Source: Bombardia bombarda
Lineage: Eukaryota; Ascomycota; Sordariomycetes; Sordariales; Lasiosphaeriaceae
Reading direction: 5' to 3'
NCBI GenBank assembly: GCA_030512295.1
Contig: JAULSR010000011.1
Span: 372,001-436,000 of the forward strand
Length of the DNA: 64,000 nt
The notes beneath the pieces are model-generated. The model was not told the DNA's origin and did not search any database. It saw only the letters and a program-made list of their open reading frames with translations. Position 1 is the stretch's first letter. Each line of letters starts with the position of its first letter. Made by a program: the position numbers and the translations under genes. Below, piece after piece: positions 48,301 through 59,576 of the stretch.

Positions 48301-48552
48301 GGAGAACAGCGGGACTGTTCAGGACCCCATGATCCGGCTTGGCAGTCCCGGCAGCAGTTCCCCCGCCATGGTTTCACGCCGGAGCATTCCAGACTTCACA
48401 GCAGGTTGGGGATAGGGTGGAATGTTTGGAGAACAGCGAAGCTGTTCAGAACCCCGTGATCCGGCTTAGCCGTCTCAGCAGCAGCGCCCCCGCCATAGTT
48501 TTACACCAGGGCATTTCTACTTTACAGCAGGTTGGGGACGAGATGGAATATG
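48301..48552. repeat. Two diverged tandem copies of a ~127-bp segment
   Basis: Copy 1 begins at 48301 (GGAGAACAGCGGGACTGTTC) and copy 2 at 48428 (GGAGAACAGCGAAGCTGTTC). Both contain TGATCCGGCTT and end in ACAGCAGGTTGGGGA. Most differences are C/T or G/A transitions. Confidence 0.85.
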
Positions 48553-49856
48553 ACATGTACAGGAAGTGAAGTCTAAACTAATGATCGCCTGACTAAAATA
48601 ACCATAAAACGTCGGGTCCGAAGAGTCAACATAGACCCCGCGCATCCGGCTCAAGGTAGTCTCCACAACCAGCTCCCATGGGGCTACACCTGCTACCACT
48701 GATGTGTGGCCATGAAAAGATGCGGAGGTGCCCAGAATGATACCCCAGTCAAGGAAGTCGAAAGAACACGGCATCTACATCTTCCGCCTGCCCGGTAACG
48801 ATGTCATGGCGCCAGCTCGGAAAGTCCAGTCTCCAGACCGTCACGAGGTCAAATTTGAACCGATTCTAACCCAACGTAAGCTCTTAGACATTGGTGTTTT
48901 TACTTTAGCTCACGGTGGAGGAAGTTTGCAAAACTTGGCACCGCGGTCGCCAGTCTTCTTGGCGAGGGCAGGCCATCTGAGCTATTTATCAATCTGCTGT
49001 AGCAATCGTCATGTATGTGCTCGGGATAAACGACGATACCGGCGCACCATTCTCGCTCGAGTATTTGATACCTGGCTAGAGGAATTATTATTGGAACCAA
49101 GAAAGTCGAAGTAAACACAACCACGAACAAACCGCCAAGTCCGATAAAACGGGTTACGAGCCCTTGGTGAGTTAGGTACCTACTTATATTAGAAGCGCAG
49201 TTCGAAGTCATATCTGTAAGGCATATAGCGATCTTCCCGAATCTGTACTCGTATACAGTACGGCATACGTTTGCTCATGCACCTCTAAAGCGCCCGTGTC
49301 TCCTATGACGGAAGCTCGGCTAGCGAGGTCGTCTCAGAATCGAACAATGCACATATCTGTAAACCACGTGGCTGGTATCTCCGAGATAAAAAACTCCCAG
49401 CTTCAGCAAGCAAGACCAGATGGCAGGCAGCTTACACCTGAGAACTGACCACCTGACTGTCGTGTTCAGGGATAAAAACCTTGCAGAGCCATCCCCTGTA
49501 CACCAGACGTTTAGTCGAAGTCTAGTCTGCATGTGGGCTCCGTCTCGAGCATCCATGTCCACAGGATACAGTCATGTCACGGCGACGGCAATAATCAGGG
49601 ATCATAGGCACAGCCACGGTTACGGTCAGGTCACGCACCACCAGTCCCGCAAATTTCGTCATACATAGACAGAAGTCAATCCATGTTCAATTCCCCCATA
49701 ATCAATCACACGCATCCGTATTTTCTACGCAAAAATACAGAACAAAAAACCATCTCCAGCAAAAGGCCGCCGCGAATCCAACCAGCCCAGCCAGCCAGCC
49801 GGCTAGCCCACCAACCAAAAGAAATCCTCAAATAAAACACGCGGGACCTATCGCAA

Positions 49857-49888
49857 TAGGTAGGTAGGTAGGTAGGTAGGTAGGTAGC
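49857..49888. repeat. (TAGG)n microsatellite
   Basis: About seven TAGG units, same motif as at 5976-6006. Confidence 0.9.
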
Positions 49889-50817
49889 GAAGAAGCCGCA
49901 CAGAACGGCTAGTAACGAATAACGCCGGGCAGAATCCCAGTTCCGTTCCTGATATCCGTTTCATCCCTACGACATCTCATCTCCTCCACCACCATTGTCT
50001 CCTACCTTCCTCTCCACCCATACAACCAACCCTTCAATCCCTCCCCTCATAAAATAGGTAACCACGACAAAATCATCAGGCAAAAAAAGAAAGAAAAAAG
50101 ACCCCTCCATCCTCATATCAATCCTGTACTGTCTGTCCCCATCCATCGTCCACATCCCCATTCATATCTCCATATATCTCCCTCCTCCATTATCCAACAA
50201 ACCAACTCCCCCAAAGATAGCAGTCACCCCGCGCGCATTTGTTTTACATGGGAACCGAGAAAAACAAGATACAAAAAAGAAGACATAGAATACACGATCC
50301 CCCCTTTTGACGCTTTCAGACCGACCGACCAGTGTGGTTTTTGTTTATCATAACCTTCGTTAAGTGTGTGTATTCCGGCAGTTAGTTGCTGTTGTGTGCG
50401 TGCGAGCAGACATGGGAGTTAAACAGCCGCTCGCGCGTTTCCGGATTATGCCACTTGGCTCTTTTGTCGAAATATTAGCTTGTGTGTCGGAGGTTATTCG
50501 TTGTCGTTGTGAAGACTAATGATGCTTGGGCGAGGCGAGGTACAAGGACCATGATGATGATGATGATGATGTAGGAAGTGGGGCTATAAATCCTGAGAAA
50601 CAAAACAAAAAAGAGCCGATGAGACCGATAACCACCCACCTATGAAGCCAAAAGTCCGTTCGCCCCACCAAGAAAATGGATGTAGTACGAATATACACTC
50701 AGCGAGGGGGCCAACGTTCACTAATTAGGGCATGTGCGAGAATCCAGCTAGACACACAGCGACACAATACAAGACAAACACCACGCCAACAACGATTGCA
50801 GAACTCCTTCCCTTCTC

Positions 50818-53490
50818 CTAGTTACCGAAAAAGACGTCATCGTTGTTGGTGAACATGTTGACGGCGTCGTAGTCATCGTCGAATTTACCGAGCATCATGT
50901 TCTGGTCGAGCTGCACGAGCCCGTCCTCGTCGAACTGCAGAAGCATGTCATCGTCCATGGCCACCAGGCTGGTCATGCCGACACCCGAAGTGCCACACCC
51001 GGCCGAAGCAGCAGCCGCGTGCGCTGCAGCCGTCGTGCCCAGCCCGATACTCGTGTCCGAGATACCGCTGGTGTTGGGATCAATCTCATAGAACCGTGCG
51101 CTGTGGCTTGTCGGCGGCGGGGAGCTGCTGGCGGAGAGTTCGGGTGGGGTGCCCGGCAGATGCGTGTATTGGCTTGCAACGCTCTTTGGCGATGCCGGAT
51201 TCTTCATGTTTGGCAAGGTGCTGTACTCTGGCCCTGGTGTGGTGTTGTCCGTGTGGTCTCCACCAGCCATGGTCGAGTGTGATGCGTGGCTATAGTTGCT
51301 CATGACAGAGGGAGACACCGTGTGGATTTCAGGTGACATGTTGCGCAGAATCTCGTTGGCGCTGCTGCTGATGGAGGGCATGGGGGCTGTCGAAACAGTC
51401 AGGTTGCTTGGGTCCATTGTTCCTGGAGTCGACAATTGCCCCATGGCCACGTCCATCATGTTAGGGAATTGGTGGTCGTCCATGATACCATCAAAGTCAT
51501 TGCTTGGCGAGTTGGCTGCAGAGCTGTCCGAGTATCCGGACTGGCTGCTCACCGAGCTGGCTGAGGTGTGCTTGGCCTTGAGTCTTGCCAACTTCTCGCG
51601 GCGCTCATCCAAATCAGGTCTGTTCTTACGCGGCCGACCACGCTTCACGACCTTGCGGACAATGCCGTCAAACGCGCCAATGCACATACCTCGCTGGCGA
51701 TGGCGTGTGAGGGCGTCGTGTCGAGCAAAGCTGTTGCCACACTCACACGGATATGGCTTAACACCTGTGTGGATCTTGGCATGGCGCTTGAGATCGTGCT
51801 GACGGACGAAACACTTCTTGCAAGTCGGGCACTGGTACTGTCGGTCATTCAGATGCGTCTGGACGTGGCTCTTGATGTTCTCCTTGCGACCAAAGCGCTT
51901 GTTGCAATCCTCATAAATGCAAACCCACTTGCCGTCTGATGGATCTGGACCCTCGATGTAAGTCGCAATGTCATCTATCGTCACACCCGTTTCCGTCTTG
52001 GTCTCCTCAATGTTAATGCTGGAGATGCTGGCAGCACTGGCGATGGAGGCGATAGAGTCGGTCCGGCGATGTGGAGAGCCACGACGAGAGAACGTTTCTG
52101 AACACGTGTACTCTGTTGAGTGCGAAGGGTGTGGTTGGATGGTGTTTTGAGAGTCAAAGTCGGAGTGGTTATGGTTCAGGTTGGAGTCGAAGGCGTTGTG
52201 GGGCCCAAGACTGGTCATGGGCGATGGGTGGGATGATATGTCTGACGATATGCTAAGGCGCCCGGTCGGAAGTCCATCGTAGCCATGCTCAATCTTGATG
52301 AATTCAGCATTCATGTTGCTCATATTCATGAATTCTGGTGTACTTAGTACCTGGTTGCTAAACATGGGCATTGTATTGGCGCGTGGTGGTGTCTGCATTA
52401 TTGACTCGGCTTGCTGCCGCATGTCCTGGAAAATACCAGAGTTACGGTTGCTTGATCTGTTACCGCGCATGGGCTTGATAGTCTCCTCCATGGACTCATC
52501 ATAGTCGTCAGAAAACCTGTTTGGCCGTTGTTGCTGTTGTTGCTCTTGCTGCTGCTGCTGCGATGCTTCCTGCTTGATCATGCGGTTGTGGGGTGTATCC
52601 ATCGGACTTGAGGGGAAATATCCTGCGATTGCTTTGGTTTAGCACATATTCTTTGCCACTGGCCGGTGCAGACTGGGGGGGTGTATACCGTTGACATTCT
52701 GATTCGGGGGTGTGGTTGGCCTCTGTGCAGAGAGGTCAAGACTGTTTCCCATCGACTCGAACTTCGAGACCTTATCTAAGATGCCGTTGCTGATTCGACG
52801 AGACGTCCGGCGTGCATGTGCGCTTGCAGTCTCACCCTCCGAAATCCAACCTGGCCCAGAGCCGACCGGGCTAGCTTCTGGAAATGTCATGAAGGTTGGT
52901 GTGGACAGCGCACTATCGGGGCCAAAGAACTCATAGTCCTGAGCCGAATGCACGTTGTTATTGCTGGCGAAGTTCGCCTGGTTCTTCTTGATAATGACGT
53001 TCATGGGACCCATGTAGGCGTCAAAGGGCAGACCGCTCATGTCGGTCATCTGCCCCTGGGCGGCCAATGCGTCCACAAAGTGTTGGTGATGTGGTGTTCC
53101 GTGGGGCGACAGGAGAAAGTCGTCGCTGTCGGTCTGGTTTGTCGAAAGATTGAAGGCGGCCTGGCCGAGGCCCGGGCGGGCTATGCGTTGCTGCTGCGTT
53201 TCTCGCAGAATATGCTGTGGTGTCGTGTTTAATCCTGTGTTAGTGGTCGATGTACTTACCGTTGTGTAGTCCTGCCGGGTTGTCGCTGTTGCTGTTGTCG
53301 AATGCGATAGCTGTTGTCGTCTCATGTCTAGGCTTTGGCCTCGTCGATGGGACACGTGTGGTCGTTGGTGTTGGAAGTTTGGCAGGGGCGCGATCTTCAC
53401 GGCTTCGAAGGCCGACGGTGTGGAGTTTTGTCGTCTGTGTTGCCGTTGGCGCGCGTGAAGACCGCCGGTTTGGGGTGGATTGGACAGCAT
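50818..53490 (-). CDS. C2H2 zinc-finger transcription factor, Ace2/Swi5-like
   Basis: Nuclear regulator related to yeast Ace2/Swi5, which control daughter-cell and septum genes; filamentous homologues affect conidiation, wall and virulence traits. ATG at 53488-53490. One 66-nt intron (52688-52623, phase 1) joins NQNVN to GYFPSSPMDTPHN. About 870 residues. The N-terminal part is Gln/Ser/Thr-rich with a poly-Q tract (CAG/CAA, near 52530-52562). Three C2H2 fingers follow: CIYEDCNKRFGRKENIKSH, CPTCKKCFVRQHDLKRH, then the atypical CECGNSFARHDALTRH. Directly after is the basic block VRKVVKRGRPRKNRPDLDER typical of this family. The tail is Ser/Pro-rich and ends in an acidic segment (FDDDYDAVNMFTNNDDVFF) that looks like an activation domain. 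No defects seen. Confidence 0.88.
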
Positions 53491-55078
53491 TGTTAATGCA
53501 GAGGGGAGTTCGAAAAGGGGATGTCGTTGTCGTCGATGGTCAATATTGCCGCACTATTTAAAGTGCTGGTCGATGTGGTTCCGAGACTGTATGTGTTTGC
53601 CACAGGCCATCGTCAGCGAGGAGGAGGAGGGATGGAGGGAGAGATTGGGAGAGCGCACCTCACGCAGCGCAAGCCAGGCGGCCGGGCGATTAGAATCGTG
53701 TGGTTGTGCTCAGTCGATGACGACTTCGCGAGCGAATTTTGAGGGTTAATGCCTTGCTTCAGGCAGGATGAGGTTGTGTGGGCGAGCTCTTGGGAGCTCT
53801 TCTTGGTATGTATTGGGTATGGATCTAGCAGATGTGAGGTGGTGGTGCCACGATCAATTGGCAAGAGTTCGTCAAGCTTGGTGGTCGCGAGACTCGAGAG
53901 ATTGGCTTGACTGGGGAGATGGGTAGTAGCAGTAGATGCAACAAGACGGGTCTTTGTGGAATGGGATGGTTGCTCTGCCGGGGGATAATGGAGACGACCA
54001 GGTGGTTGCTCCCCCATGATCGCTGCTTCCCTTCTTTGTTTTCTTCCAATCCATCTCGCGTTGTCAGGGCAACTGCGACCGGGCCGTCGAGGTGGCCGCA
54101 TTGCAGCGCTGCTATTGGCGCGCAGAGGCAAACGTGCGTGCAAAAGCTGCTTGCCTCGAGCCTGCAAAAAAGTGGCCCCACCGTCTTAGCTGCCGCCCGC
54201 TAGCCTCGAACCAACGTCACCGACCAGCAACCTTGGAAAACCGTCCAAGCTTCATCAGCAAGGAACCCGTTTCAATCTCTGGCCACCAAGAGCTTGACCA
54301 TCGCAATTTCTTAGGTTTGCCGCTGTTTTAGCCCTCGCAGGTCTTATTCGAAATCTTAAGGCAGGCATATAATAGCCGCGCTCCCACTGCGAGTTTTGCA
54401 TCGTTGTTTCCCACCAACCAACGATTCGACACTATGGCCCGTCTTCTGGAGCATTGACGCCAAGGCGGCGGCGGCCAACGGCGACCCCTCGTTTGTCCTC
54501 ATGGCAACCGGCTGAGGATACTTTTCACCAGTGTGTGTTACCCTCCCTTTTCCGCAAGATATGCGATTTTGTCGAATGACGGGAAATGATAGGAGATCAT
54601 TCAAGCCTCAAGTTTTGCCCATGTTTGCTGCGTGCACCTACACAGTGCTTGGTCGGCGTTCTGTCGGTCGCAATTTCCCGGCGGTTCAAACTTCAAAGTA
54701 TCGGGTGGCCTCCAATCAGATTCAGAACAGCCCAGGTCCACCTACCGGCCACGAGTCCGCGAACATCTCCTCAGAAGTTGAACCAAAATAGTGGTGCATG
54801 TTCTAAAATTCTGGCATCCAAAATTCTGGCATCCAAAAAAAGTCATCTAAACGACATAATTCCCAACTCCTTCCTCCGGCCTGAATGCTACCGGGTTCTC
54901 TTCAATTCCATACAAGATACAAAAGCATCCCGTCGTTCGCAATTATTTTGCGTCCCTTCGTGTCTGCCACCCCTCCTCACCAGATATCATCTAAGCCCCC
55001 ATAATCCGTACTCCTCTAGGGCATGAAAATCATACACTGGCACCATTTAGCCCCCTCCATGCAAAGACAATACTTGAA
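53491..55078. other. Upstream region of the Ace2/Swi5-like gene
   Basis: Long regulatory or leader region with CT/GA-rich stretches. A 16-bp direct duplication (ATTCTGGCATCCAAA) lies at about 54808-54838. No protein family in any frame. Confidence 0.4.
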
Positions 55079-55956
55079 TTACTGCGACGAGCCACCCGAG
55101 ATGGTGATGATTTGACCTGAATAGCGCAACGGGTCAGTACTTGCCGTGGCAATTCCATGAAGAGGCAGGAACGTGGATGCAAACTCACCATTAACCCAGC
55201 CACCATCCTCGCTGGAGAGGAAGGCCACGACACGTGCGACATCCTCGGGCACGGCGCACCGGCCGAGGGGCAGTGTGAGGCCATCAGGTTCTCGATCTTG
55301 TCAGCGGGCCAGTCGGGAGTTCCGCCGGGGATGTAGTGCCAGGCGTTGGACGCGAACATGTCGGACTTGATGCCGCCGGGGGCGACGCCGTTGACGGTGA
55401 TGCCCTTGACGCCAAAGTCTGTAGCGAAGGCCTTGACCATGCCGATGACGGCCATCTTGCTGGCGTTGTAAAGCGCGTGGTCCTTGACGCCCATGAGGCC
55501 GGCGGCGATGCTCGTCATGAGAATCAGGCGGCCGTTCTGGGCCAGGTGCTTGAAGGCGGCCTGGCCGACGAAGAACTGGGCGCGGGCGTTGAGGTTGAAG
55601 ACGTGGTCGTACTTCTCCTCGGTGATCTCCTCGGTCTTGTCCCACGACTCGGTGCCGCTGTTGGACATGACGATGTCGAGCTTGCCAAAGTGCTTCTTGG
55701 CCTCCTCGAACAACCGGTTGATCTCAGAGACCTTGCTGACGTCGGCTTGGATCGCCACCGCCTTGGCTCCGTTGCCGTACGACTCGATTTCATTGACCAC
55801 TTCCTGCGCTGGCCCTGCCGATGACACGTAGTTGACCACGACTGATGCGCCGCGCTTGCCCAGCTCCAGAGCGACGCCCCTGCCGATGCCGCGCCCGGCA
55901 CCGGTGATGAGGGCGACCTTGCCTTCTAAGCTGGCGGTGGGGACGGCGAGAACCAT
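55079..55956 (-). CDS. Short-chain dehydrogenase/reductase, hydroxynaphthalene-reductase-like (one apparent frameshift)
   Basis: NADPH-dependent SDR resembling tetra-/trihydroxynaphthalene and versicolorin ketoreductases of melanin or polyketide pathways. ATG at 55954-55956. Cofactor motif LITGAGRGIG at about residues 16-25, an Asp in the Rossmann fold (ADVS), NSGTE in place of NAG-type, catalytic Ser in MTSIA, and YNASK (Tyr and Lys of YxxxK), then VNGVAPGGIKSDMF. At about 55270 (CACTGCCCCTCGG) one C is missing. Adding it restores the family end (GRCAVPEDVARVVAFLSS, then after an intron at about 55181-55113 QIITISGGSSQ) and a stop at 55079-55081. Without it, the frame runs as an unrelated tail to 55030. 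A sequencing error is likely. Confidence 0.85.
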
Positions 55957-56260
55957 TTTGTCTGTCTGTACGCTTGTTGGTCCGTCTGTTGATTAAATTC
56001 TCACGGCCGTGACAATACCAAACTTGCCGGAAAAGAAGTAGGGGGTACAGGAATGCACAAGCTGAAGGTGGGGCGTTGTCTATGACGGTATAAATTCCAG
56101 TGGCCTGAGTACGACAAGATCTATTGACACAAAAAGCAGAAGAGAGAGAGGCGAGACATTCAAGTTTCTGTCCCAGGTCTCGGGGCTTCCTTCTTCTACT
56201 ATTTGAAGCGCTTCCTCCGCCATGAATACGCAGCTCCATAGACAACACAGCCTAAATTGC

Positions 56261-56307
56261 CGGTCAATCCGTTCCATGACAAAGACACTGACGGCGCGCG
56301 AAACGGA
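56261..56307 (+). repeat. Dispersed ~46-bp repeat, copy 2
   Basis: GGTCAATCCGTTCCATGACA then CACTGACGGCGCGCGAAACG; near-identical to 16131-16176, same orientation. Confidence 0.8.
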
Positions 56308-57245
56308 GTTACACCATCACGGTACTCCGGACCCAAGGCAAAAAAGACAGTAGGATGGTGGTCGCTGGTGGTCCATGATGGTCCCCTGTTCCCCCTTTCG
56401 GAGTGGGGCGGGGAAGGGCCGGACAAGGGGCAGCGGGATCCCCCCGAGCCAGAGTCCGGCACCTCGCTCGTTTCTCCCAAGGCGAGCTCGGTCTAGAACA
56501 GCTTCGCGAACGGACTGACGGACACCCAAAAACTTCGCATCGCTTCTTTTTTACATAATTATTGCGACGGGAGCAACAATAAGCGAACCGAGGCCGAGTC
56601 GCGAAAGATGCCATACGGCGATTATCCGTAGTTGGTGCTACCTAGGGAAGTTGGGGGGTGAGGTGGGCTGGAAGCAAAGTGCTGAGCCATCGGCCAGCTG
56701 CCAACTGCAGCGTCACTAGTTAGTGAGATCGATGCACGGTAGGGGGAGGTGCAGCCACTTGTAGCCACTGGGAACGGCTGCTGTGTTGCCCCCCCCCTCC
56801 CCTTCAGCCCTCCTTGTCGCTACCTTTCGGCCCCGCACCGCGACCGGTATCCATGGGACTTATTCGTACCAGAGGCGCATTTAAGGCCATGTCCGAACTG
56901 TTCGGACCCGAGCTTGATGACTCGTTGGGTTGCTTCGCGGGCCATTTGTTGTTGCGCCCGTGCATGGTCGCATGCGCCGCATGGGCGGAGCCCTGGCCCT
57001 GGGAGAGGAAAGGGGGGGTTTCCCCGGTCTGGTAGGTACTAACAAGCCGGCGATTTCGGTCTGCTCTTTTATCCATCGGCACCGAACTGCAGTCATATCT
57101 CTAACGTCGGGCTGATGCAACCTTGAGATGTAGCAGGTGTTGGTCCCGGGCGTGTCGGCAGTGCGGAAGCTGGCCAAGCGACTCCCGTTCTCGCCGTCGT
57201 CCCATGTCCTTTCCGCCGAAAATTTCCATGTACCTGACCCGGAGT

Positions 57246-57631
57246 CAGTATTCCAACAGTCAAACACCGTAATCCAACAGTGGTCAAAGCGTTCACCACA
57301 CAATAAATCCTCCTCTCACCCATCAAAACATACTCCTGATATGGGGGTCGGCCACCCCCAAACCCCCGAAAATTAACCCGTATCCTAACCACTAACACCT
57401 AACCCCTAACCACTAACCCTAGCCTTGGGGGGCTGGCGCCGTCCTTCGAACCCCTAGCGAAAAGATCGCAATAGTATAGTAATGCAAGTAGTGTAGTGGT
57501 ATAGTAGTGCAATAGTGTAGTAGTGTAATATTTTGAAGCAAATGTCTACGGGATGCAGTATTGCAATTGGTGGAGTGGGTGAAAAAGCTCAGACCACTGT
57601 TGGATTACGGTGGTTGACTGTTGGAATACTG
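57246..57631. mobile_element. MITE-like element, 386 bp, 40-bp terminal inverted repeats
   Basis: The arms 57246-57285 and 57592-57631 are reverse complements with a single mismatch. Each arm holds two related half-units (ATTCCAACAGT and AATCCAACAGT). The trinucleotide AGT flanks both ends and may be a target duplication. The core has no open frame but contains a C-rich telomere-like block and a TAGTG-rich microsatellite (57474-57530). Confidence 0.8.
57383..57424 (+). repeat. Degenerate telomere-like (CCCTAA)n tract
   Basis: Successive CCTAAC, CACTAA, CACCTAA, CCCCTAA, CCACTAA and CCCTA units resemble the C strand of the fungal TTAGGG telomere repeat, inside the MITE-like element. Confidence 0.65.
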
Positions 57632-58014
57632 AGTCCGACCTGACCTACGGGCACGTCGTGGTACACCACAGGGTGCGGGGCATAAGAACCCTATCTCGTC
57701 CTGTTTCTTTGCTGAGCGATTTTTTCTAGAATGCGGATGAGTCGTGCTACATAAACTGCTGAGCATAAGAACTATGTGATGTCTCACGTTGACCTTTGGT
57801 GTACGAAGCACACAAGGTTCTTTTTTCTTTGGAAGACTCGGAGCATTTCAGATATCTTCACATTTGCAGTTATTCGCTGATCTCTCCCAAATTTCCAAAT
57901 GAGCACAACTCGGGTTTGAACGTCTTGGAATACAGTCACGGTCCAAAACTCTGGCCCTAAAAGCTGGTTTTACAGTTCATAGTTCCGGCTATCGAGACTG
58001 CCCAACAAGATGTA

Positions 58015-58636
58015 CCGCTGTTAGTGAACCTTATTTTTAGTGTGGCAAAACTGGTCGCTCTACATGCCCTGGTAACAGAAAATGCCCCCGGGTACCTGGA
58101 AGGGCATTGCTCGGATCCAAACTTCAAACAGCAGGCAAGTGAAACTGGAAGTTGGCACAACATGTCAAGCTTCACCAGCGGCCACGATGGATGATATGCG
58201 CGAGACAGTCGACGTTTTAGTTGTGTTCACAATTGCCAGATCAATTGCCAGAGGCTCAACTGGCCCCCTTTCCGATTGACTTCACATCGCAGTTGGGTCA
58301 TGAAAAGGTTATGGGTACACCATGTCGCCACATCCGAAAGTTTCCAACCGCCACTTTTTGTGCTGTCGTTGATATTGAATACCTTACCTAGCTACTATGG
58401 GTTAAGAAAACAAAACAGGCGAAGTGACGGGAATAAAACGCAAATTATACTATTAACGTACTAGATCAAGACAGGGACATGGACGGGAACGGGTGGTGTC
58501 TGCTCACCTGGTGAAAACCTGAAGACCGAAGAGCTGAAGAGAGCGAAACGGGGTTGTACCCACCCCGACATTGCTGTTAACAGACGAGTCCCCCCCCGAA
58601 ATTTAAGGTGGAAGATATAAGGTTCACTAACAGCGG
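58015..58636. repeat. 20-bp inverted repeat pair about 620 bp apart
   Basis: CCGCTGTTAGTGAACCTTAT at 58015-58034 is the exact reverse complement of 58617-58636. No clear target duplication and no inner extension; a third transposon-like candidate. Confidence 0.6.
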
Positions 58637-59576
58637 CGGCTTAGATGGTAGCTTAGATGATACTTCTTCTTTCTGTCAAGAGAAAGGCAGGAGCGAGGCG
58701 GCACGGCCTCATTTCCGGTGAATTGGATTGGTAGGAGTGAGAACAGTGAGTGCTGGAATACTACATGTACGAGGCAAGTGCTACCGTGCCGCGAGGTGGG
58801 GAAATGATAAAGAATCATCAGCTACCTATGAGCTAAGAGTTCGATGAGGCATAATCCATATGCCTCATCCGAACTACGAGAAATACCAGTCAACCGTACT
58901 CAGTGGAAATCAAGCACCGTCCCATGGCAGCTAAGATTTTCCCCAGCAAGCAAACTTGAAAATTTTGAGTGACCCCTACTCAACGTCGACGTTATAAGCC
59001 TTGCTGTACCCGGGGACCATGGTTCGACGGCAACTTTAACCCAAACCTGCTGCATGTGATTATGAATATATAGTGAATACCTGAGACGATATTTTTGGTG
59101 TGCATTTGCAGTTGATAGGGGGTTGTTATGACAATTCACGTGCGTGCAACTGCCTATCCACGTTCACTAACAATCGGGCAGTAGAGGTTCTGGCGAAGTA
59201 TTTAATCGCTATATCTGCTTAGGTATGTACCTTATGTTTAACAGAGGGCAGAGGGCCACATGAAAGTAAGTTGCCGTTGCTGTACGCACAAAATAGGCTC
59301 CCGAGGCGTCAAAAGAGGCGTCGATGCCAAGACCCGCCCGCTCCGCCGCATCTTCAGCTGCAACTCGCTGCAATTTGTTCGGCTTAATTACTACGTACTG
59401 CCCCGGCTTGCGGATAAGATAAGGTGCCCAACCTCGAAATCCAAACTACCGTAGGCAACAGCTGCCTGCCTGTTGTCGACCTTTTCAATTTTAGATCTCC
59501 TTCCAGCCCTCTTGTGCATCCTCCAATACTCCAACCCAAGGCCATTCTCATCATTGGGGCAATTTGTCACCTCACC

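Larger units (their letters stand above)
47996..50817. other. Intergenic; duplicated segment and microsatellite
   Basis: No gene recognised. The last ~900 nt are probably 3' UTR of the Ace2/Swi5-like gene. Repeats are listed separately. Confidence 0.4.
55957..59576. other. Gene-free interval with several repeats
   Basis: 3.6 kb with no recognisable gene. It holds dispersed-repeat copy 2, a MITE-like element with telomere-like sequence and a third inverted-repeat candidate; the last part is the BTB gene leader. Confidence 0.5.
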
